Of a stretch of 64,000 nucleotides of DNA, positions 54,709-62,526 are shown one piece after another. The translations under genes were made by a program, and so were the position numbers. This DNA comes from Terriglobia bacterium (GTDB taxonomy: Bacteria; Acidobacteriota; Terriglobia; Acidiferrales; UBA7541): positions 62,001-126,000 of the forward strand of contig JAIQFB010000009.1 in NCBI GenBank assembly GCA_020073485.1. The letters are read 5' to 3'. Within the stretch, counting starts at the first letter, position 1. Each line of letters opens with the position of its first letter. The notes beneath the pieces were generated by a model. That model had not been told where the DNA came from, searched no databases, and worked only from the letters and a program-made list of their open reading frames with translations.

Positions 54709-55224
54709 ATGAAAACTACGTCTTTTTCTCTCGCCGGGGTTGCGCTCGTGCTCGCATTCCAAATGGGCTGCTCGCAGGCTCCGCCGCCTGCGCCGCCCGA
54801 TACGCGCGCCGCAGATGAACAGGCGATCCGCGAAGGCGAGGCCCAGTGGGTGAAGGATTTCGCCGCGAAGGATGTGGACAAAGTATTGTCCCACTACGCG
54901 GATGACGCCGCCTCGATGATTCCCGACATGGCTTTGATGACTGGACACGACGCGATCCGCGCCGGGCTGAAAGAAGAATTTTCCGATCCGAACGCCTCGC
55001 TGGATTTTCACCCCACGAAGGTCGAAGTCTCCAAAGCTAGTGATCTTGCATATTCGCAAGGCGTTTACACCTTTACCAGCACGGATCCCAAGACGAAGAA
55101 AAAAATGACCGAAAGCGGCGGTTACGTCGAAGTTTACAAGAAGCAGGCGGATGGGTCCTGGAAAGTGGTCGAAGATATCGCCACGCAGGCGGCTCCGCCG
55201 GCGCCGGTGAAGGCCGCGAAGTAG
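54709..55224 (+). CDS. Lipoprotein with SnoaL-like/DUF4440 fold
   Basis: A clear GGAGG ribosome site precedes the ATG. The 171-aa protein has a lipobox signal (LVLAFQMGC, Cys21) and a short Pro/Ala linker. A DUF4440/SnoaL-like cone fold follows (ADEQAIREGEAQWVKDFAAKDVDKVLSHYADDAASMIPDMALMTGHDAIRAGLKEEF .. VYTFTSTDPKTKKKMTESGGYVEVYKKQADGSWKVVEDI). The characteristic WxxA..D..Y..DA and G.W.. patterns are present. Related proteins are polyketide cyclases, isomerases or ligand carriers, so the activity cannot be fixed. It is a single gene, 123 bases after acsA, with no evident shared promoter. Confidence 0.88.
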   Translation: MKTTSFSLAGVALVLAFQMGCSQAPPPAPPDTRAADEQAIREGEAQWVKDFAAKDVDKVLSHYADDAASMIPDMALMTGHDAIRAGLKEEFSDPNASLDFHPTKVEVSKASDLAYSQGVYTFTSTDPKTKKKMTESGGYVEVYKKQADGSWKVVEDIATQAAPPAPVKAAK

Positions 55225-55317
55225 GGCCTGCCTCAATTGCTGTGCTGAGGCTCGTCGCCACCGGGACCCGCGTTCCTAGAGGTTGACGCCCTCCCACGCT
55301 CCACTTACCATATAGCG

Positions 55318-56382
55318 ATGCAATCCGATGAACAGGCCCCAGCGGAGGTGTCTCCGGGCGGCGCTCTTGCCGACCAGCTGGGCCGGCCTCTACGAAGCCT
55401 GCGGCTCTCGGTGACCGACCGGTGCAACCTGCGCTGCAATTACTGCATGCCTGAGGAAGACTACGTCTGGCTGCCGCGCCAGGAATTGCTGACATTTGAG
55501 GAGATTGCGCGGCTGGCGGAAGTGTTTACGTCGCTGGGCGTTACCGACGTGCGGTTGACCGGGGGCGAGCCGCTGCTGCGGCGCGATCTCCCCAGTTTGG
55601 TCCGCATCCTCGCCGCGAATTCCCGCATTCAAGATCTGGCGCTCACCACCAACGGCGTCCTGTTTTCCGAGCAGGCTGAAGCGCTGCGCGGCGCGGGCCT
55701 GCACCGCGTGACGCTGAGTCTGGACACACTGCGGCCGGAGCGGTTTCTGGCGCTTACGGGTCGAGAGTCGCATGCGAAGGTGCTGGAAGGGATCGCTGCC
55801 GCCGGGCGCGCGGGATTCACGAAATCGAAAATCGATACGGTCGTGATCCGCGGTGCGAATGACGATGAGCTGGCTGATCTGATCGAGTACGGGCGCTCCG
55901 TCCAGGCCGAGGTGAGGTTTATCGAGTATATGGACGTGGGCGGCGCGACCAACTGGTCGCTGGACAAAGTGTTCACGCGCGCGGAAATGCTGGAGCGGCT
56001 CGCGAAGCGTTACGGCAGCGTCACGCCATTTGAGCAGCGCACATCCGCACCCGCGGAGCGATTTGCGTTGCCTGACGGAACCGTCTTTGGGATTATCGCT
56101 TCGACCACCACGCCCTTCTGCAAGAGCTGCGACCGCAGCCGGCTGACCGCCGACGGCCTGTGGTACCTGTGCCTGTACGCGCAGTCGGGCGTCGACATGA
56201 GAAAGATGTTGCGTGCTGGCGTGCCGACGGAAGAACTTGCCGAGCGAATTTCTTCCGTCTGGCGAGGTCGCGCCGACCGTGGCGCCGAATTGCGCGCCGC
56301 CACAGGGCACCGCGGCGTTTTCATCGGCATCGATCAGTTGCGCCAGGACCCGCACCTGGAAATGCATACGCGCGGGGGATAG
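55318..56382 (+). CDS. moaA: GTP 3',8-cyclase MoaA (molybdenum cofactor)
   Basis: This 354-aa radical SAM enzyme has the N-terminal [4Fe-4S] motif [13 protein letters not shown] (Cys36, Cys40, Cys43), the SAM-binding [13 protein letters not shown] and the mid-barrel TTNGVLF and VTLSLDTL. The second cluster motif is [22 protein letters not shown]. The C-terminus ends HTRGG, keeping the Gly-Gly needed for activity. It converts GTP to the cyclic precursor of pterin with MoaC. No moaC, moaE or molybdoenzyme lies nearby, so it is an isolated cofactor gene here. Confidence 0.96.
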   Translation: MQSDEQAPAEVSPGGALADQLGRPLRSLRLSVTDRCNLRCNYCMPEEDYVWLPRQELLTFEEIARLAEVFTSLGVTDVRLTGGEPLLRRDLPSLVRILAANSRIQDLALTTNGVLFSEQAEALRGAGLHRVTLSLDTLRPERFLALTGRESHAKVLEGIAAAGRAGFTKSKIDTVVIRGANDDELADLIEYGRSVQAEVRFIEYMDVGGATNWSLDKVFTRAEMLERLAKRYGSVTPFEQRTSAPAERFALPDGTVFGIIASTTTPFCKSCDRSRLTADGLWYLCLYAQSGVDMRKMLRAGVPTEELAERISSVWRGRADRGAELRAATGHRGVFIGIDQLRQDPHLEMHTRGG

Positions 56383-56484
56383 GCTTCACGCTGCATTTCC
56401 CCACTAAGATCTACCTTGACCCTCCAGTGTGACCGGTATACAACCCTTCCTCAGAAGTTCCCCGTGCAAAATATGGAGATGAAC

Positions 56485-58551
56485 ATGAAGCGATTCAATA
56501 ATCATCCCCGAAAATGCTTCTGGATTGCGCTCCTTTGCGCGGCCTGCGTCGCGTCCACGGCGCCGACCGACGCAAAAGTGAAGCGCATCGTCATCGATAA
56601 ATCCAAGAGCGAGCCGGAAGCGTACGGCGGCAAATCGTTTGGCAACGCCGGGGCGTATGAAAAGGTCGAAGGCTCCGCGTACGGCGAACTCGACCCCAAA
56701 GACCGGCGCAACGCCATCATTCAGGATATTCAGCTGGCTCCGCGAAATTCGCGCGGCATGGTGGAATACAGCGTGACGTTCATGTTGATCAAACCCGTCG
56801 ATATGGCCAAGGCCAGCGGCGGGCTGTTTTACGAGGTGCAGAATCGCGGTCGAAAAATCGATCCCGGCGGGAGCGCCGCGGGGCATACGTATCTGATGAG
56901 CGGCTGGCAAGGCGAAATTCCGCCCTCCACGGGACCGGACGATACGGTAGCGGAGACACTGCAGGTGCCCACCGCGAAAAATTCGGACGGCTCGTCGATC
57001 ACGGGCCCGGTGCTGGGGCGGATCAAGAATTTCAGCGGCAACACGGCGCCGCTCATGGTTTATACCCGCCCGATTCCGTATCTTCCGGTGACGCTGGATA
57101 CGAAGATGGCCTCGCTCACCAGCCGCACTTCCGAGGGCATCGACGGCACGAGCGGTCCGATCACGAAAATTCCGGACACGGACTGGGCCTGGGCCGACTG
57201 CACGAAGACGGCGTTTCCCGGGACTCCCGACCCGAAGAAAATTTGCCTCAAGAACGGATTCGATCCTGCGCTGCTGTATGAAGTTGTGTTCACGGCGAAG
57301 GATCCGCTGGTGCTGGGCATCGGATTTGCGGCCACGCGCGATCTCGTATCGTTTTTCCGCCACGCGGACAAGGACGACTCCGGCACGCCCAACCCTGTGG
57401 CTGGAAAAATTTCGTACACCGTAAGCCAGGGCGCCTCGCAGTCGGGAAATTACATCCGCTCGTTCATCAGTCTCGGCTTCAACGAGGATGAATCCGGGAA
57501 AATTGTGTGGGACGGCGCGATGCCGCACATCGCCGGCAGGCAGATGCCGCTCAATGTGCGCTTCGCGCTTCCCGATGGCGCGTCCGATCCCTATGAACCC
57601 GGCAGCGAGGCGATCCTCTGGTGGAGCGATTGGAAAGACACGGTTCGCGGGCGCAAGAGCGCGGGGCTGCTCGATCGCTGCCGCGCCACGCAGACTTGCC
57701 CGAAGATTTTCGAGACTTTTGGTTCGACGGAATTTTGGGATCTGCGGATGTCTCCCGATCTGGTGGGCACGACGGCCGCGGAAGATATTCCTCTGCCCGA
57801 AAATGTCCGCAGATATTATTATCCCGGGACGACGCACGGAGGCGGCGCGGGTGGCTTCAATCCAGCACCTCCTGCTCCGGCGCGCGGACGCGGCGGGGCA
57901 TGCGTGCTCCCGGCCAATCCCAATCCGGAATCGGATACGGAGCGCGCGCTGACGGCGGCGATGGTGGACTGGATCGTGAAGGGCACGCCTCCTCCGCCAA
58001 GCGCGTATCCGAAACTTGCCGATGGAACTCTGGTGCCGGCTACGAAAGCTGCAACGGGATTTCCTTCGATCCCCGGTTTGACATTCACGGACCATTTTGA
58101 GAATCCGCTGATTGATTACGACTGGGGTCCCAATTTCAAGTACGACGACGTTTCGGGCGTAATTTCCAAGGAGCCTCCGGTGATCAGGAGGGCTTTGCAT
58201 TTGCTGGTCCCGAAAGTGAATGAAGACGGCAATGAAATCGCGGGTGTGGCGTCGGTGTTGCATCAGGCGCCGATTGGGACGTATTTGGGCTGGAACATCA
58301 CCGCGGGAGGATTCTTCAAAGGCCAGATGTGCGAATTCACGGGAGCCTATGTCCCATTCGCGAAGACGAAAGCCGAGCGGCTCGCGTCGGGCGACCCGCG
58401 ACGGTCCCTCGAAGAGCGCTACGCCAATCAGGAAGCGTACGTTGCGGCTGTGCGAGCGGTCGCGGAGAAGGCTGTCCGCGAACGATATCTTCTGCGCGAA
58501 GACGCGGATCGACTCATTCAGCAGGCTGCGGCGAGCAGCGTTATGAAATGA
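56485..58551 (+). CDS. Large exported alpha/beta-hydrolase domain protein
   Basis: ATG 56485 is preceded by GGAGA with a suitable gap; three in-frame ATGs lie close together. The 688-aa product has a signal peptide (CFWIALLCAACVASTAPTDA). Its main region opens VKRIVIDKSKSEPEAYGGKSFGNAGAYEKVEGSAYGELDPKDRRNAIIQDIQLAPRN. A nucleophile elbow-like GASQSGNYIRSF and later NPLIDYDWGPNF are seen. These features match the uncharacterised alpha/beta-hydrolase-domain proteins common in Acidobacteria and other soil bacteria. Substrate unknown. A long palindrome follows the stop immediately. Confidence 0.8.
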   Translation: MKRFNNHPRKCFWIALLCAACVASTAPTDAKVKRIVIDKSKSEPEAYGGKSFGNAGAYEKVEGSAYGELDPKDRRNAIIQDIQLAPRNSRGMVEYSVTFMLIKPVDMAKASGGLFYEVQNRGRKIDPGGSAAGHTYLMSGWQGEIPPSTGPDDTVAETLQVPTAKNSDGSSITGPVLGRIKNFSGNTAPLMVYTRPIPYLPVTLDTKMASLTSRTSEGIDGTSGPITKIPDTDWAWADCTKTAFPGTPDPKKICLKNGFDPALLYEVVFTAKDPLVLGIGFAATRDLVSFFRHADKDDSGTPNPVAGKISYTVSQGASQSGNYIRSFISLGFNEDESGKIVWDGAMPHIAGRQMPLNVRFALPDGASDPYEPGSEAILWWSDWKDTVRGRKSAGLLDRCRATQTCPKIFETFGSTEFWDLRMSPDLVGTTAAEDIPLPENVRRYYYPGTTHGGGAGGFNPAPPAPARGRGGACVLPANPNPESDTERALTAAMVDWIVKGTPPPPSAYPKLADGTLVPATKAATGFPSIPGLTFTDHFENPLIDYDWGPNFKYDDVSGVISKEPPVIRRALHLLVPKVNEDGNEIAGVASVLHQAPIGTYLGWNITAGGFFKGQMCEFTGAYVPFAKTKAERLASGDPRRSLEERYANQEAYVAAVRAVAEKAVRERYLLREDADRLIQQAAASSVMK

Positions 58552-58552
58552 A

Positions 58553-58633
58553 GTTGTAGGACAGGCACTCTTGCCTGTCCCCTTATGTTGAGGCGATAGC
58601 GCGACGGACAGACAAGAGTGTCTGTCCTACAAC
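58553..58633. terminator. 28-bp-arm palindrome between convergent genes
   Basis: GTTGTAGGACAGGCACTCTT and the mirrored AAGAGTGTCTGTCCTACAAC are arms of a hairpin with one or two mismatches over 28 bases each. It lies between the stops of the hydrolase gene (58551) and the channel gene (58641), placed as a two-way terminator. Same family as 50887-51006 and 17251-17298. Confidence 0.8.
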
Positions 58634-58640
58634 GACCAAA

Positions 58641-59216
58641 TCATTCCGAAATTACTTTCTCGATGCGGCTGTCAGGAATGAACCACATCACGGCGACGCA
58701 AATATAGAGCGCGATAGAAATCCAAGTGTGCACGAACGCCAGCGCGACGGCCGCGGTGTAAATCACCACCGAGAGGATGCCCTTGAAATCCGCACCCACG
58801 GCGAGCGCCAGCGCGGAATCCTTCCCTTGCAAAACGATCAGGCCGCGTTCCAGAATGTAGTAGGCCGTTCCGGCCATGAATAGCACCACTCCATACAATG
58901 CCACGGGCACTGCCAGGCGATGATTTTCTCCCATCCACGCGGTAATGAACGGCACCAGCGATAGCCAGAACAGCAGATGGAGATTCGCCCAGAGGACGAA
59001 ACCATTCACGCGGTGCACCGCGTGCAGCATGTGATGGTGATTGTTCCAATAAATGCCGACGAACACGAAGCTCAATACGTAGCTCAGAAATACCGGGAGC
59101 ACGGGGCGCAGCGCGGCCAGGTCCGAACCTTGCGGCACTTTCAATTCCAGGACCATGATCGTGATGATGACGGCGAATACGCCGTCGCTGAATGCTTCCA
59201 AGCGTCCTTTTCCCAT
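58641..59216 (-). CDS. TMEM175-family (DUF1211) potassium-channel-like protein
   Basis: ATG 59216 has AAGGAG eight bases upstream and gives 191 aa; longer frames have no ribosome site. The first helix carries the family signature GRLEAFSDGVFAVIITIMVLEL (R..x..FSD). Five further helices follow, with the HHHMLHAV loop and WANLHLLFWLSLVPFITAWMGEN. Bacterial TMEM175 proteins have six helices and conduct K+ as tetramers. It is monocistronic, divergent from the radical SAM gene. Ion selectivity is inferred from the family. Confidence 0.92.
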   Translation of the reverse strand: MGKGRLEAFSDGVFAVIITIMVLELKVPQGSDLAALRPVLPVFLSYVLSFVFVGIYWNNHHHMLHAVHRVNGFVLWANLHLLFWLSLVPFITAWMGENHRLAVPVALYGVVLFMAGTAYYILERGLIVLQGKDSALALAVGADFKGILSVVIYTAAVALAFVHTWISIALYICVAVMWFIPDSRIEKVISE

Positions 59217-59350
59217 TCGCGATGCTCCTTCGGAGAAACACATCCTAGCCGAACGGGCGGCCACGGCGAAGACGGATTTTCAATGTGCTGGGAGCGAGCG
59301 TTGCCGCAACGCCGGTTCAAAACAATGGGAAATCCCTGTATAGTTTAGCC

Positions 59351-60376
59351 ATGCCCTTGAGTGTCAAAGCCCGGCGGAGGTTGCGGTCCTGGCGCACGCG
59401 TGCGCGGGAGTTGCGCGGAGTGGTGCGGGGCCTCTTTTCAACGCGGCACCCGCTGCTCGTGCATATTATTCCGATCCGGCGCTGCAATCTGGCCTGCACG
59501 TACTGCAATGAATTCGACGATTTCTCGAAGCCGGTCGATACCGCGGAAATGCTGCGGCGCATCGATCAGCTCGCGGAATTGGGCACTGCCGTCGTAACGA
59601 TCAGCGGCGGCGAGCCGCTGCTACATCCCGATCTCGACCAGATCATTGCGCGGATGCGGCAGCGCGGAATCCTTTCGGGGATGATCACCAACGGCTACCT
59701 GCTGACGGCCGAGCGGATCGAGCGGCTGAACCGCGCCGGCCTCGAATATTTGCAAATCAGCATCGACAACGCGATGCCCGACGAAGTGTCGAAAAAGAGC
59801 CTGAAGGTGCTCGACCAGAAATTGAAGCTGCTGGCCGAGCATGCCGTGTTTCAGGTGAACATCAATTCGGTGCTGGGTAGCGGCGTGAAAAATCCGGAGG
59901 ACGCACTGGCCGTGGCGCGGCGCGCGCAGGCACTGGGCTTTACGAGCACGGTGGGAATTTTGCACGACGGGCAGGGGCAACTGAAGCCGCTGGGCGGGCG
60001 CGAGATCGAAATCTTCGAAGAAATCATGGGCATGGGCAAGCGCGGGTTTTCGCGCATCAACGGATTTCAGCACAACATCGCCAAGGGCAAAACCAACGAT
60101 TGGCGATGCCGCTCCGGCTCGCGCTACCTGTACATCTGCGAGGATGGGCTGGTGCACTGGTGTTCGCAGCAGCGCGGTTATCCTGGGATTCCGCTCGCGA
60201 AATACACGACCGAGGACCTGCGCCGCGAATATTTCACCAAGAAACACTGCGCGCCGCGGTGCACGGTTTCCTGCGTGCAGCAGATCGCGGTGGTGGATAA
60301 CTGGCGCGGGCCGCAGACGCTGTCGCCGGTCGCGACGCCACCGTCTTCGCCGGAATCGCTGGTGCAGTTGCGGTGA
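59351..60376 (+). CDS. Radical SAM protein with SPASM-like C-terminus
   Basis: The 341-aa product starts MPLSVKARRRLRSWRTRAREL. No strong ribosome site is visible, and a GTG at 59285 gives an implausible N-terminus. The radical SAM motif is RRCNLACTYCNEF (Cys45, Cys49, Cys52), with TISGGEPLLHPDL and GMITNGYLL. The C-terminal third has CRSGSRYLYICEDGLVHWCSQQRG and KKHCAPRCTVSCVQQ, a cysteine set for an auxiliary [4Fe-4S] cluster of SPASM type. Such enzymes often modify peptides or carry out carbon-skeleton chemistry; no precursor peptide is visible nearby. The substrate is unknown. Confidence 0.88.
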   Translation: MPLSVKARRRLRSWRTRARELRGVVRGLFSTRHPLLVHIIPIRRCNLACTYCNEFDDFSKPVDTAEMLRRIDQLAELGTAVVTISGGEPLLHPDLDQIIARMRQRGILSGMITNGYLLTAERIERLNRAGLEYLQISIDNAMPDEVSKKSLKVLDQKLKLLAEHAVFQVNINSVLGSGVKNPEDALAVARRAQALGFTSTVGILHDGQGQLKPLGGREIEIFEEIMGMGKRGFSRINGFQHNIAKGKTNDWRCRSGSRYLYICEDGLVHWCSQQRGYPGIPLAKYTTEDLRREYFTKKHCAPRCTVSCVQQIAVVDNWRGPQTLSPVATPPSSPESLVQLR

Positions 60377-60476
60377 GTTGTGATTCGTGAATCATGATTT
60401 GTGACTGGAAGCTACCTCAAAAATCGTTTGGCTGTAGTTCTCCCACTTTAGAGCGGCGGCATTGCGTCGCGCCATC

Positions 60477-60640
60477 GGCGCGAAGGTGACTAGCCCGGGG
60501 CAACGCCCTGGGTTTCGGCATCCATGGATTGTGATGCGCCCTGAAAGGGCGCAGGGAGCCACCGCCCCTTCAGGGCGGACGAGCAGAGTTCGGCACGATA
60601 CCCGGGGCGTTGCCCCGGGCTAGCCACCTTCGGCGCTCTC
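60477..60640. repeat. 160-bp palindromic element, copy 2 (CCCGGGGC family)
   Basis: The left CTAGCCCGGGGCAACGCCCT and right CCCGGGGCGTTGCCCCGGGC arms enclose GCCCTGAAAGGGCGC and CGCCCCTTCAGGGCGG. This mirrors the element at 16755-16915 module for module. It lies in the 566-base convergent gap between the radical SAM gene and the PepSY gene. Confidence 0.8.
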
Positions 60641-60764
60641 AGCGCCGGCAGATGACGGCTTAGATGAGCCATGAAAAATTTAAAGTTTTTGTTTCAACCC
60701 ATTCACGGGATTTATGAGATAGGTTCTTGCGACTGTAGCCGGTGACAAGTGCGAATCGCCGGAC

Positions 60765-60904
60765 TCCCTCCTGTTTTCTCTGTGACCTCTCTGTTCTCTG
60801 CGTTTTCTGCGTTCATGCTGATGAGTTTTTGCCCCGACTCGCATACCGCAACACCTTTGAACACAGAGGACACCGAGGGCGCAGAGGACACAAAGAAGGA
60901 AAAG
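60765..60904. repeat. AGAGGACAC-type inverted repeat
   Basis: The pyrimidine-rich left arm (TTTTCTCTGTGACCTCTCTG) and purine-rich right arm (AACACAGAGGACACCGAGGG) are imperfect complements about 50 bases apart. Each arm contains short internal repeats (CAGAGGACAC units). A frame through it on the minus strand gives a Cys/Leu- and Arg-rich peptide of the kind often wrongly annotated from this sequence type. It is not a gene. Confidence 0.55.
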
Positions 60905-60942
60905 CCTGAGCAAGTAAGGGACTCTACTTCAGTTGACTGGGA

Positions 60943-61914
60943 CTAGGAACTCGCGTGTGCCGAATTTTCCGGGCGTGCTTCGGCCGTCTGGGGCTCGCGC
61001 GGCAGAACGACCGCATTTCGCCTCATCCATGGCCTTAGCACGCGGTTCCACCACATGACCATCCCGGTAATGAACAGTGCTGCCGGCGCAAGCCCAATGA
61101 CTGTCCAAACGATTTTAATGCCAATGCCGTCGAATCGTCCGAAATGCGCTTGCGTCAGCCAGTACAGCACTTGGTCTCCCTTGCGAAGTTCCCTTCCAGA
61201 GGGGTATGTCGGCTCAAAATAATCGACGGCGGCGTTAAACGTCTTGGGGATCGAGAGGTAAACTCCGGAGATGGCCCACATGATCAGAAACGCGCAAGTC
61301 CAGAATCCGAGCGCGCTGTGAAAGGTCCAATTGAATCCCTTGGGATTTGATTTCCAGCGGAAGCTGACGCTGTGGCGCCAGGTATCGATCCCCGGCCACC
61401 AAATGACCGCGCCCGTCAGAGCGATAAGCAGCGTGAGTATCCCACCAACCGCATTAATCAAGCGGCCCGTCTGCGCGAGCAAAAGATTGTCATGCAGGTC
61501 CACGAGCCAGAGGAGAGTGCGAAATCCCAGTCGCAGGGGATCGCCCAGATCGGCGCCCGTATAGGGATTGAACAGGCGCTGCAGCTTCCGGCCGGGGCGC
61601 TCGAGCCAAACTTCGGCGGCCTGGTCGGCATTTTTTCGCAGGAAGACTTGAGTGACTTCGTAATCGGGATACGCGCGCCGGGCGGCTTGTTTGAGCTCGT
61701 CCTGGGTCATCCGCGCGCCGCGGCCCGGGGCAACGCGCGGCTCCCGGCCCAGAGTCCTGCCGAGTTCGCGGCGGAATACGACCGCAGAGCCACTCACGCT
61801 CATGAGCACGATGTAAAGGCCAAGGCCGATTCCAGTCCACAGGTGAATCTGGAAGAGGGCCTTGCGCAGCCAGACGATCTGCGGGCGCCTCTTCCATTTT
61901 TCCCAGACGCTCAT
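60943..61914 (-). CDS. PepSY-associated transmembrane protein (PiuB/iron-regulated type)
   Basis: ATG 61914 starts MSVWEKWKRRPQIVWLRKALFQIHLWTGIGLGLYIVLMSVSGSAVVFRREL, the classical PepSY_TM N-terminus with a His in the first helix; 323 aa. A periplasmic PepSY segment follows (MTQDELKQAARRAYPDYEVTQVFLRKNADQAAEVWLERPG). Next comes the WLVDLHDNLLL motif, a helix pair around LTGAVIWWPGIDTW, FNWTFHSALGFWTCAFLIMWAISGVYLSIP and a last helix (IVWTVIGLAPAALFITGMVMWW). Conserved membrane histidines may bind heme. Members are linked to siderophore or metal reduction. It may be followed in function by the cytochrome c gene upstream on the same strand. Confidence 0.92.
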   Translation of the reverse strand: MSVWEKWKRRPQIVWLRKALFQIHLWTGIGLGLYIVLMSVSGSAVVFRRELGRTLGREPRVAPGRGARMTQDELKQAARRAYPDYEVTQVFLRKNADQAAEVWLERPGRKLQRLFNPYTGADLGDPLRLGFRTLLWLVDLHDNLLLAQTGRLINAVGGILTLLIALTGAVIWWPGIDTWRHSVSFRWKSNPKGFNWTFHSALGFWTCAFLIMWAISGVYLSIPKTFNAAVDYFEPTYPSGRELRKGDQVLYWLTQAHFGRFDGIGIKIVWTVIGLAPAALFITGMVMWWNRVLRPWMRRNAVVLPREPQTAEARPENSAHASS

Positions 61915-62069
61915 CCGGTGGTCACCATAGTGGGAAGAACTGCTTAAACGTCTTGGCCCCCCGGGCAGCAGGATCGCCTGGCTAATTCCAATCATCAGGT
62001 ACTGTGGAGTCCGGCCAGTTTCACGGATCTCTAATCGAGCGCGCTGATGGTGCAGGCTTCAAATGCCGG

Positions 62070-62495
62070 TCATTTGTTTAAAAGCGGAATGTCCTTGCCC
62101 TTGGGCGGCATGGGAATCGATTTCAAGTACGCATAGATATCGGCCAGATCCTTATCGGGGACCGCTTTGCTGGTGTAGGGAGGCATCTGCACCGCCGGCT
62201 TGCGAACGTAGCTCTGAAATCCTTCCCAGGAAAGTTGTGGAGGACCGATGCGCGCGGCCCCGGTTTGCGCGGCGCCCTGCCCTTGATAGCCGTGGCATTC
62301 ATAGCAGCCGTTGGCGGCGAAAAGTTTTTTTCCGTTCTGCGCGTTGCCGGAAACAGTGGTGATTGTATATTGCGCCTGTGCCCGCGCAGCGGGAAGCGCA
62401 AGCAGCGCGATCGCCAAGGATGATGCCAACATGCACGCTCGAAGTCCGCGCGCGACGCGAGGGTCGAGGCTGTTGGTGCTCAACATATTGTTCAC
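62070..62495 (-). CDS. Small monoheme cytochrome c
   Basis: GTG 62495 has an ideal GGGAGA ribosome site six bases upstream; an ATG nine bases inside is less well placed. The 141-aa protein has a signal peptide (about 15-39, ACMLASSLAIALLALPAARAQA). A class I cytochrome c domain follows: GKKLFAANGCYECHGYQGQG with CYECH, MPPYTSKAVPDKDLADIYAYLKSIP with the distal Met, and a final PPKGKDIPLLNK. It lies 31 bases after the ThDP-enzyme gene in the same direction, so the two are probably co-transcribed. It may accept electrons from an enzyme encoded with that gene. Confidence 0.88.
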   Translation of the reverse strand: MNNMLSTNSLDPRVARGLRACMLASSLAIALLALPAARAQAQYTITTVSGNAQNGKKLFAANGCYECHGYQGQGAAQTGAARIGPPQLSWEGFQSYVRKPAVQMPPYTSKAVPDKDLADIYAYLKSIPMPPKGKDIPLLNK

Positions 62496-62526
62496 GCGAT
62501 TCTCCCTAGTGCTGCGATCTCGATCG

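Noticed and set aside
60765-60904. Possible CRISPR-like repeat
   Set aside because: The repeated units are short, directly adjacent and arranged as an inverted repeat without regular spacers or cas genes.
60680-60913. 77-codon frame with a hydrophobic Cys/Leu start
   Set aside because: It is produced by the AGAGGACAC inverted repeat and has no ribosome site or conserved domain.
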